This document shows, piece by piece, positions 1 through 4,344 of a stretch of DNA of 10,905 bases. Origin of the DNA: AP-15 sp036008325 (GTDB taxonomy: Bacteria; Pseudomonadota; Alphaproteobacteria; ATCC43930; CGMCC-115725); the NCBI GenBank assembly GCA_036008325.1, contig DASYNW010000153.1, forward strand, positions 1 to 10,905. The letters are read 5' to 3'. The notes under the pieces were generated by a model that was not told the DNA's origin, ran no database searches, and worked only from the letters and a program-made list of their open reading frames with translations. Every line of letters starts with the position of its first letter. Position 1 is the stretch's first letter. Position numbers and translations under genes: made by a program.

Positions 1-399
1 CCGGTCATGCTGCACCGCGCGATCTTCGGGTCGATGGAGCGCTTTATCGGCATATTGATCGAGCATTACGCCGGCCGCTTTCCGCTGTGGCTGTCCCCGG
101 TGCAGGTTGTCGTCGCCTCGATCACCTCCGAGGCGGCTGACTACGCCGCCGAGGTCGCCCGCGAATGCGCGGCCGTCGGGCTCAGGGTCGTGCTCGACAA
201 CGGCAACGAGAAGATCTCGTACAAGGTGCGCGAGCACAGCCTCGAAAAGGTGCCGGTCATGCTGGTCGTCGGGCGGCGCGAGGCGGAGAACCGGGCGGTG
301 GCGTTGCGCCGGCTCGGCGGCAATGCGCAGGAAGCTCTTGCGCTCGGCGAAGCGGTTGCTAGATTGAAAGAAGAGGCGGCGGTTCCGCCGTTTCCTTGA
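1..399 (+). CDS. thrS: threonyl-tRNA synthetase, C-terminal part (5' truncated by window)
   Basis: The reading frame is open from base 1 and gives 132 residues before TGA at 397-399. It begins inside class II motif 3 (HRAIFGSMERF, including the G-S-x-E-R that carries the ATP-binding arginine). It continues into the alpha/beta anticodon-binding domain typical of the end of ThrRS, with ISYKVREHSLEKVPVMLVVG matching the family's late conserved segment. ThrRS charges tRNA-Thr in the cytosol. The catalytic core, editing domain and start lie upstream of the window. The gene is followed 47 bases later by infC, as in many bacteria, which supports the call. The last residues (EEAAVPPFP) are a short variable tail. 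A small GC hairpin lies in the last codons, but it has only a weak T stretch, so transcription probably continues into infC. Confidence 0.96.
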   Translation, partial: PVMLHRAIFGSMERFIGILIEHYAGRFPLWLSPVQVVVASITSEAADYAAEVARECAAVGLRVVLDNGNEKISYKVREHSLEKVPVMLVVGRREAENRAVALRRLGGNAQEALALGEAVARLKEEAAVPPFP

Positions 400-434
400 G
401 AAACCGGCGAGCCCGGCCTGCCTCAACCAGCAAC

Positions 435-440
435 AGGAGA
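435..440 (+). promoter_or_regulatory. Shine-Dalgarno sequence that decides the infC start
   Basis: AGGAGA is the only good Shine-Dalgarno match between thrS and infC. It is 6 bases from the ATA at 447 and 21 bases from the ATG at 462. Normal spacing is roughly 5-9 bases, so it points to ATA as the initiator. An in-frame TAG at 444-446 rules out any start further upstream. Confidence 0.8.
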
Positions 441-446
441 ACATAG

Positions 447-983
447 ATACCCAGACCACCGATGAACCTCACCCCGACCCGCGAAGGGCCCCGGATCAAC
501 AGCGAGATCGGCGTCCTGCGGGTGCGCCTGGTCGACGAGCGGGGCAACATGGTCGGGGTGATCGGGCGCAACGAAGCGCTCGCAATGGCCGCCAACGCCG
601 GTCTCGACCTGGTCGAGATAGCGCCCAATGCCGACCCGCCGGTCTGCAAGATGCTCGATTTCGGCAAATACAAATACGAAGAGCAAAAGAAGAAGAACGA
701 GGCTCGCAAAAAACAGAAAATCATCGAGGTCAAAGAGATCAAGTTGCGCCCCAGCATCGACGACCATGATTACGACGTAAAGATGCGCAGCATGATCAAG
801 TTCCTCGAGGAGGGCGACAAGGTCAAGGTGACGATGCGGTTCCGCGGGCGCGAATTGGCGCACCAGGAGCTGGGCATGGACGTCTTGATCCGGGTCCGCG
901 ACAACCTGCAGGAACTTGCCAAGGTCGAGCAGATGCCGCGCATGGAAGGCCGGCAGATGACCATGGTGATATCGCCCAAATAA
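447..983 (+). CDS. infC: translation initiation factor IF-3, probable AUA start
   Basis: IF3 binds the 30S subunit, checks the start codon-initiator tRNA pair and keeps subunits apart. The protein has the full family layout: an N-terminal domain with GPRIN, then GLDLVEIAPNADPPVCKMLD, a lysine-rich linker helix (KYKYEEQKKKNEARKKQK), and a C-terminal domain containing EIKLRPSIDDHDYDVK, FLEEGDKVKVTMRFRGRE and a final MEGRQMTMVISPK. I place the start at ATA 447, giving 178 residues beginning (f)MPRPPMNLTPTREGPRIN. It has an ideal Shine-Dalgarno spacing, and the added basic/proline residues resemble the short N-terminal extension of other alphaproteobacterial IF3 proteins. The alternative start is ATG 462 (173 residues), which has no suitable ribosome binding site. 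A non-AUG start is known for infC in E. coli (AUU), where it allows IF3 to repress its own translation. The AUA start itself is inferred. Confidence 0.95.
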   Translation: MPRPPMNLTPTREGPRINSEIGVLRVRLVDERGNMVGVIGRNEALAMAANAGLDLVEIAPNADPPVCKMLDFGKYKYEEQKKKNEARKKQKIIEVKEIKLRPSIDDHDYDVKMRSMIKFLEEGDKVKVTMRFRGRELAHQELGMDVLIRVRDNLQELAKVEQMPRMEGRQMTMVISPK

Positions 984-1058
984 CCGCCATTGCCGCCGGC
1001 TTCCTGTCGTCGGGAGGCATCGCGATAAGGCGCGGCTCGAACGATCTTCTCATGTGTG

Positions 1059-1220
1059 ATGCGCCGCCTGGGCGCCCGTGGGCGGTGTGTCGCACGCAAG
1101 CCGCAGAGCCTCTACGCGCTGACCAAAAGCGGTCGCAAGGCATTGCTCGATTACGTGGCACACCTCGAAAACCTGCTGCCGCCGGGCAGCATCTCCGCGA
1201 CAGAGGGTAGACGGGCATGA
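1059..1220 (+). pseudogene. remnant of a winged-helix (HTH_34/MarR-like) transcriptional regulator, 3' end only
   Basis: A 53-codon frame carries RKPQSLYALTKSGRKALLDY followed by VAHLENLL. This is the pattern of the wing and C-terminal helix of small winged-helix regulators, where an R-x-P-x-x-x-Y-x-L-T-x-x-G-R-x-A-L segment is characteristic. Everything before codon 12 is unlike the family, and the DNA-recognition helix is absent. In the same frame a TAA at 1026-1028 blocks extension upstream. The TGA at 1218-1220 overlaps the ATG of the next gene as ATGA, so the remnant looks like the tail of a former regulator gene translationally coupled to the membrane protein gene. It is probably not functional as a DNA-binding protein. 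The start shown (ATG 1059, or GTG 1056) is only the first available codon and has no visible ribosome binding site. Confidence 0.55.
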
Positions 1221-1456
1221 AACAGGCGCTCTGGCAACTCCTCAACGACTTTCTGTCGGCGATCTTCTTTTTCGTCCTCTATACCCTGACCGGTAACATC
1301 GTCGCGGCGACCGCGATCGCCATCGCCGTTGGCGCGGCGCAGTTCGTCCGTCTCAAGCTGGCGCGCCGGGCGATCGAGCCGATGCAATGGATCAGCCTCG
1401 GGCTCGTCATCGTGCTCGGCGCCGCGACGTTGCTGACGCAAAACCCCGCTTCATGA
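1217..1456 (+). CDS. yciB: YciB/IspZ-family septation membrane protein, N-terminal half (frame-split)
   Basis: This 79-residue frame starts at ATG 1217 with GAGGG at 1203-1207 as ribosome binding site (9-base spacing) and overlaps the regulator remnant by ATGA. It contains about three membrane helices (near residues 9-24, 27-44 and 58-74). It also carries the family pattern of a short positive loop (RLKLARRAIEPMQ) followed by a helix and T-L-L. YciB (formerly IspZ, intracellular septation protein A) is a five-helix inner membrane protein of about 180 residues linked to cell-envelope synthesis and division. Here the frame ends at TGA 1454-1456, about 40% of the way through the expected protein. 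The rest continues in the -1 frame from the following entry. Family assignment is by remembered similarity (moderate); the break is seen directly. Confidence 0.7.
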   Translation: MKQALWQLLNDFLSAIFFFVLYTLTGNIVAATAIAIAVGAAQFVRLKLARRAIEPMQWISLGLVIVLGAATLLTQNPAS

Positions 1457-1458
1457 TG
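1441..1458 (+). promoter_or_regulatory. frame-switch point of the split yciB-like gene: A AAC CCC heptamer plus ATGATG stop/restart
   Basis: In the upstream frame the codons read CAA AAC CCC GCT TCA TGA. Bases 1441-1447 (A AAC CCC) fit the X XXY YYZ form of a -1 slippery site. A -1 slip there gives ...TQNP-RFMMLKPSF..., which matches the continuous family pattern (F-I-K-x-K-P-T in relatives). The stop TGA (1454-1456) also overlaps ATG 1453 and touches ATG 1456, so coupled re-initiation is possible too. Loss of one C from the C run, as a mutation or sequencing error, would explain the same layout. I cannot choose among these from one sequence. Confidence 0.45.
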
Positions 1459-1776
1459 CTGAAGCCGAGCTTCATCCATTTCGCAGTCGCCGCGGTGATG
1501 CTGCGGCGCGGCTGGATGAGCCGCTATCTGCCCGCAACCGTACGCGAGAACGTGCCGCAGGCGGTGATCATCGGGGCAGGCTATGCCTGGGCCGGGCTGA
1601 TGGTCGTTCTGGGAGTGACCAACCTCGTGATTGCGACGCAATTCGACATCAGGGTCTGGGCCTGGTTCATTTCATTCGGCGCTATCGGGGCGAAATTCGC
1701 TGCGCTCGCCCTGCAATATGTCGTGTTCCGGACCATGGTACGGCGCCGCCTGACCCTGCGCGCCGTAACTCCGTGA
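1453..1776 (+). CDS. yciB: YciB/IspZ-family septation membrane protein, C-terminal half (frame-split)
   Basis: This frame continues the family fold from (RF)MMLKPSFIHFAVAAVMLRR through a G-Y-A-W-A-G-L-M-V-V-L-G-V-T-N-L-V helix to a last membrane helix ending in VVFRTMVRRRL. The W-x-x-F...N-L segment and closing positive tail are as expected for YciB. Joined to the upstream half by a -1 shift, the product is 186 residues, the usual family length. On its own, from ATG 1453, it is 107 residues. That ATG overlaps the upstream stop by four bases (ATGA), and I see no separate Shine-Dalgarno sequence beyond weak purines. Both halves keep good codon use and no further stops, which argues against an old pseudogene. 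Confidence 0.68.
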   Translation: MMLKPSFIHFAVAAVMLRRGWMSRYLPATVRENVPQAVIIGAGYAWAGLMVVLGVTNLVIATQFDIRVWAWFISFGAIGAKFAALALQYVVFRTMVRRRLTLRAVTP

Positions 1777-1786
1777 CCTTGGCGCC

Positions 1787-1815
1787 TTGCTTTCGCCGGG
1801 GCTCGCCGCTATATA
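1787..1815 (+). promoter_or_regulatory. probable sigma-70-type promoter for rpmI-rplT
   Basis: TTGCTT (1787-1792) and TATATA (1810-1815) are separated by exactly 17 bases, in an otherwise GC-rich gap. Transcription would start near 1822, leaving a leader of about 64 bases before rpmI. It is the best-matching promoter in the window. It makes sense because the yciB-like insertion separates rpmI-rplT from the thrS-infC unit. Confidence 0.6.
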
Positions 1816-1831
1816 GGCCGGCCTCAATCGA

Positions 1832-1861
1832 CGGCGGGCCTGAGGGTGTGCCTTGCCGCCG
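1832..1861 (+). promoter_or_regulatory. inverted repeat in the rpmI leader, possible L20 autocontrol site
   Basis: CGGCGG (1832-1837) and CCGCCG (1856-1861) can pair in the predicted leader upstream of the rpmI ribosome binding site (AAGGA, 1874-1878). In many bacteria ribosomal protein L20 represses rpmI-rplT by binding leader RNA that imitates its 23S site. This stem is the only obvious structure available for such a role. The function is an inference. I see no terminator-like T run. Confidence 0.25.
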
Positions 1862-1885
1862 CAAACCCGCGACAAGGATGCCGAA

Positions 1886-2089
1886 TTGCCCAAGCTGAAG
1901 ACCAAGAGCGGCGCCAAAAAGCGGTTCGGCCGTACCGGTGCCGGAAAGATCAAGGTCGCGCATGCCTACAAACGCCACCGCCTGATCAGCAAGGACAAGC
2001 AGGCCAAGCGCAAGGCGCGCGGGACCCAGACTCTGGAAAAGGGCGACAGCAAGCTGGTGCTGACCTACATGCCTTATCTGCGGGGTTGA
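1886..2089 (+). CDS. rpmI: 50S ribosomal protein L35, UUG start
   Basis: The 67-residue product begins (f)MPKLKTKSGAKKRFGRTGAG and ends LVLTYMPYLRG, the complete L35 pattern; L35 is a small basic protein of the 50S subunit. The start is TTG at 1886-1888 because L35 proteins begin at the M-P-K of this motif and AAGGA (1874-1878) lies 7 bases upstream. A longer frame from TTG 1853 adds 11 residues with no place in the family and lacks its own good ribosome binding site. An out-of-frame ATG at 1879 directly after AAGG opens only six codons ending in TGA at 1897-1899. It overlaps the true start and might compete with it. rplT follows 3 bases after the stop. Confidence 0.96.
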   Translation: MPKLKTKSGAKKRFGRTGAGKIKVAHAYKRHRLISKDKQAKRKARGTQTLEKGDSKLVLTYMPYLRG

Positions 2090-2092
2090 ACC

Positions 2093-2473
2093 GTGGCACG
2101 CGTCAAACGCGGGGTTACCACCCATGCCCGCCACAAGAAAGTCCTCGAACTCGCCAAGGGCTATCGCGGCCGCGGCAGCACCGCCTATCGCATCGCCCTC
2201 GAAAAGGTCGAGAAGGGGCTGCAATACGCCTATCGCGACCGTCGCAACCGCAAGCGCGAGTTTCGCGCGCTGTGGATCCAGCGGATCAACGCCGGCGCCC
2301 GCGAGCACGGTCTGACCTATTCGCAATGCATGCACGGCCTCAAGCTCGCCGGGCTCGATCTCGACCGCAAAGTGTTGTCCGACATCGCGATCCGCGAGCC
2401 CGCCGCGTTCGCCGCGATCGTCGCGACCGCGCAGACGGCGCTAGCGCGGACAGAGCCGGCGGCGATAGAGTAG
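2093..2473 (+). CDS. rplT: 50S ribosomal protein L20, GUG start
   Basis: The 126-residue product begins MARVKRGVTTHARHKKVLEL, with AKGYRGR soon after, and contains AYRDRRNRKREFRALWIQRI. These are the long basic N-terminal helix that threads into 23S rRNA and the globular part that follows. The C-terminal domain has GLTYSQCMHGLKLAGLDLDR and KVLSDIA. L20 is an early assembly protein of the 50S subunit and, in studied bacteria, a translational repressor of its own operon. The start is GTG 2093 with GGGG (2082-2085) 7 bases upstream, inside the end of rpmI. Length is slightly above the usual 117-120 owing to an alanine-rich tail. Together with rpmI this is a two-gene operon. Confidence 0.96.
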   Translation: MARVKRGVTTHARHKKVLELAKGYRGRGSTAYRIALEKVEKGLQYAYRDRRNRKREFRALWIQRINAGAREHGLTYSQCMHGLKLAGLDLDRKVLSDIAIREPAAFAAIVATAQTALARTEPAAIE

Positions 2474-2543
2474 GGGCGGAGCCGCGCGACCCCTCCGTCG
2501 ATCGCCTCAAACTGGATTTAAAATTGAGACGATCTGCCGGATC

Positions 2544-2580
2544 ATCGAAATCGGGCAGAAGGGTGCGGCTTGATTTCGAT
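2544..2580. repeat. inverted repeat, 9-bp arms with 19-base spacer
   Basis: ATCGAAATC (2544-2552) is the exact reverse complement of GATTTCGAT (2572-2580). The match extends outward as GGATC (2539-2543) against GATCC (2578-2582) if three bases are bulged. It lies in the A+T-richer part of the rplT-pheS spacer. There is no T run after it, so it is not a standard terminator. It could be an operator or the end of a decayed element. Confidence 0.4.
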
Positions 2581-2690
2581 CCACGGGACGAAATCCTAAA
2601 TGCCGGATGCTCTCCAAGCCGTAGGACGGTTCGCCGGGCATGTCGCCGCCGCCAGCATGATCTTCGTTCTCGTATGATTTGCCAGCCGCC

Positions 2691-2855
2691 TTGATCCACC
2701 TCTTTGTGCATATCTGGCGCTGGCCGCCCGACATGTTCTACATCCTTGCCGGAATCACGATCCTGGAATATGCTATTTTCGTCATTGATGGGCTGGTGTT
2801 CGTCGCGTTTCTGCTTATCTCGGCCTATAGGCTCGTGAAGGAGTTACTGGCATGA
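2691..2855 (+). CDS. small hydrophobic membrane peptide, unknown function
   Basis: The frame ends at TGA 2853-2855, overlapping the ATG of the next small ORF as ATGA. From TTG 2691 it gives 54 residues; from ATG 2733 it gives 40 (MFYILAGITILEYAIFVIDG...). It has one long or two closely spaced membrane helices (about residues 15-31 and 33-48), aromatic residues at the front (HIWRWPP) and a short basic tail (YRLVKELLA). No start has a clear Shine-Dalgarno sequence, so the N-terminus is uncertain. The frame is too short for a usual gene finder. The evidence for it is the hydrophobic pattern and the tight coupling to a downstream ORF with a strong ribosome binding site. I do not recognise a family. 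It could be a small membrane protein, a holin-like peptide or a leader peptide. Confidence 0.4.
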   Translation: MIHLFVHIWRWPPDMFYILAGITILEYAIFVIDGLVFVAFLLISAYRLVKELLA

Positions 2856-3037
2856 TCCAGGCATTCTGGGTCGGGTTTCGCGAGGGCGTATCGGGGTTCA
2901 TCACAGGTGCCAGCGAGGGTCTCGGAGCGTTCGTGTCGGGCTTTGAGGAAGGTGAGAGCCGACTGTTCGCGCCATTTGGGGCCGTTCTTCGCCGCCGCAG
3001 CCGGCGCGATGCTGCTCGACGTGTGAACGCGCGATAG
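2852..3037 (+). CDS. small glycine-rich protein with three 11-residue repeats, unknown function
   Basis: ATG 2852 has the near-consensus ribosome binding site AAGGAG (2838-2843) 8 bases upstream, the clearest sign that it is translated. Residues 8-40 form three tandem 11-residue units with the pattern G-x-x-E-G-x-x-x-F-x-x (G8-T18 GFREGVSGFIT, G19-S29 GASEGLGAFVS, G30-A40 with the F shifted). E-G pairs stand exactly 11 apart (11-12, 22-23, 33-34). Such spacing suits an amphipathic helix lying on or in a membrane. After residue 44 the frame turns into an arginine-rich tail (VLRRRSRRDAARRVNAR) that looks like out-of-frame G+C sequence. Shifting by +1 at about 2984 would instead give FFAAAAGAMLLDV and stop at 3024-3026. 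I do not recognise the family. It is coupled to the preceding hydrophobic ORF by ATGA. Confidence 0.5.
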   Translation: MIQAFWVGFREGVSGFITGASEGLGAFVSGFEEGESRLFAPFGAVLRRRSRRDAARRVNAR

Positions 3038-3054
3038 CTCACCTTGCCCCGGTC

Positions 3055-3159
3055 CACAGTACCCGACAATATCTGGCCCGTTGGCTCGATCGGCGCGACG
3101 AGAAGATCGATTCTCGGCTAGGCCGCGATGGTGATTGGCAGGTGTTCATCGTGATCTAA
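3055..3159 (+). pseudogene. possible gene relic with no start codon
   Basis: One frame reads HSTRQYLARWLDRRDEKIDS, then RLGRDGDWQVFIVI before TAA at 3157-3159. It has a protein-like mix of residues, but no ATG, GTG or TTG opens it in the roughly 80 bases upstream. It may be the decayed C-terminus of a former gene, or chance. No family is recognised. Confidence 0.2.
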
Positions 3160-3226
3160 CTGGCCCGCGTCGCGTGGACGGCGGAGTAAGCTGACTGAGG
3201 CCCAGGTACTAGCGTTACGACGGAAT

Positions 3227-3244
3227 GGGGCCGCATGCGGCCCC
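3227..3244. terminator. perfect 18-base GC palindrome before pheS, terminator- or attenuator-like
   Basis: GGGGCCGCATGCGGCCCC is its own reverse complement and folds to a 7-bp stem with a CATG loop, followed by TTCGCATT. The T run is poor, so intrinsic termination would be weak. It ends 20 bases before the pheS start. In E. coli pheST is controlled by attenuation at a comparable place, but I find no phenylalanine-rich leader peptide here. An ATG inside the loop (3235) is in frame with pheS. Confidence 0.4.
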
Positions 3245-3264
3245 TTCGCATTGGGAATGTGTCG

Positions 3265-4344
3265 ATGGACAGCTACGACGACATATTGACCGAGATTGCC
3301 GCAGCGCCGTCGACCGAGGCGCTGGAAGAAATCCGGATCAGGGTGCTCGGGCGCAACGGCGGTTTGACCTTGGCGATGCGCGGGCTTGGCGCCCTCGCCC
3401 CGGAAGCGCGGCGCGAGGCCGGCGTTCGCCTCAACGAGGCGCGCGACCGGATCACCGCAGCGTTGGGCGAAGCGCAACAACGGCTCGGCCGGGCCGCGCT
3501 GGAACGGCGGCTCGCTGCCGAACGTGCCGACGTTACTCTGCCGGTCTCCTTTGCCGCGGAGGGCCGCATTCATCCGATCAGCCAGACCATCGACGAGATC
3601 GTCGCGATCTTCGGCGAGATGGGATTTGTCGTCGCCGAGGGGCCGCACATCGAGGAGGATTTCTACAATTTCACCGCGCTCAACATCCCGCCCGAGCACC
3701 CGGCGCGCCAGGAGCACGACACGTTCTATCTGCCCGAGCGCGCCGACGGCAGCCGGCTCGTTTTGCGCACCCACACCTCGCCGGTGCAGATCCGCACCAT
3801 GCTGGCCGAGCCGCCGCCGATCCGGATCATCGTGCCGGGCCGCACCTTCCGCTGCGACCACGATGCGACGCACTCGGCGATGTTCCATCAGGTCGAGGGG
3901 CTGGTGATCGACCGCGGGGCCCATATGGGCCACCTCAAAGGCTGCCTGATCGAGTTCTGCCGCGCCTTTTTCGGGCTCGACGATCTGCCGGTGCGCTTTC
4001 GCCCGAGCTATTTCCCGTTCACCGAGCCCTCGGCCGAGGTCGATATCGGCTGCTCGCGGCAGGGCGGCGAGTTGCGGATCGGCGCCGGCGGCGACTGGCT
4101 CGAAATTCTCGGCAGCGGCATGGTGCACCCCAAAGTGCTGGCGAATTGCGGCATCGACCCGGCGCAATATCAGGGGTTTGCGTTCGGCATGGGCATCGAG
4201 CGGGTGGCGATGCTGAAATACGGCATCCCCGATCTGCGGGCGTTTTACGATGCCGATTTGCGCTGGCTTCGCCATTACGGGTTTCTGCCGCTCGATATCC
4301 CCTCGATGGTGCGCGGCCCGCTCAGCGGCGGTGCGGCGGTGTGA
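3265..4344 (+). CDS. pheS: phenylalanine-tRNA ligase alpha subunit
   Basis: PheS is the catalytic subunit of the cytosolic alpha2-beta2 enzyme that attaches phenylalanine to tRNA-Phe. The 359-residue product has the N-terminal coiled-coil arm (about residues 1-85), then the class II catalytic domain. That domain contains PISQTIDEI, LRTHTSPVQIRTM (R168 on), FHQVEGLVID (H208 on), FRPSYFPFTEPSAEVDI and motif 3 GFAFGMGIERVAMLKYGIPD (G304 on). I chose ATG 3265 with GGGA (3253-3256) 8 bases upstream. The in-frame ATG 3235 lies in the loop of a strong hairpin, has no ribosome binding site and would add ten unconserved residues (MRPLRIGNVS). The stop overlaps the pheT start (GTGA), so the two subunits are translationally coupled. 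This fits their 1:1 assembly. Confidence 0.97.
   Translation: MDSYDDILTEIAAAPSTEALEEIRIRVLGRNGGLTLAMRGLGALAPEARREAGVRLNEARDRITAALGEAQQRLGRAALERRLAAERADVTLPVSFAAEGRIHPISQTIDEIVAIFGEMGFVVAEGPHIEEDFYNFTALNIPPEHPARQEHDTFYLPERADGSRLVLRTHTSPVQIRTMLAEPPPIRIIVPGRTFRCDHDATHSAMFHQVEGLVIDRGAHMGHLKGCLIEFCRAFFGLDDLPVRFRPSYFPFTEPSAEVDIGCSRQGGELRIGAGGDWLEILGSGMVHPKVLANCGIDPAQYQGFAFGMGIERVAMLKYGIPDLRAFYDADLRWLRHYGFLPLDIPSMVRGPLSGGAAV

Larger units (their letters stand above)
2474..3226 (+). other. rplT-pheS spacer region, lower G+C, with small ORFs and relic-like sequence
   Basis: This stretch separates two blocks of the translation cluster that are usually close. Parts of it (about 2505-2580 and 2680-2860) are visibly more A+T-rich than the neighbouring genes and use codons such as TTT, TAT and ATT that are rare elsewhere in the window. 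That suggests a different origin. A TAAAAT (2519-2524) resembles a -10 box but has no convincing -35 partner. I find no tRNA, no insertion sequence and no recognisable protein of normal size. The features I can support inside it are listed separately. Confidence 0.5.

Noticed and set aside
377..396. CGGCGG/CCGCCG hairpin followed by TTTCC at the end of thrS as a terminator
   Set aside because: The two-base loop forces a shorter stem, the T run is broken, and it lies inside coding sequence just before a tightly linked infC.
999..1019. GCTTCC/GGAGGC hairpin after infC as a terminator
   Set aside because: It has a six-pair stem with one G-U and an eight-base loop, and no T run follows.
1853..1885. 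TTG 1853 as the rpmI start, giving a 78-residue L35
   Set aside because: The additional 11 residues are unlike L35. TTG 1886 gives the canonical MPKLKTKSG start with AAGGA 7 bases upstream.
2472..2494. AGGGG/CCCCT hairpin right after rplT as terminator
   Set aside because: The stem is only five pairs with a 13-base loop and no T tract. It may form but is not convincing.
1846..2694. 282-residue frame across rpmI-rplT and beyond
   Set aside because: It is an Arg/Pro/Gln-rich shadow of two certain ribosomal protein genes in other frames.
3235..3264. ATG 3235 as the pheS start
   Set aside because: It lies in the loop of a strong palindrome with no ribosome binding site, and the added residues are not part of the family. 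ATG 3265 has GGGA at good spacing.
3225..4340. Apparent fusion of a 372-residue extension to PheT in one continuous frame
   Set aside because: The extension is an out-of-frame reading of pheS. PheT begins at GTG 4341 with its conserved N-terminus.
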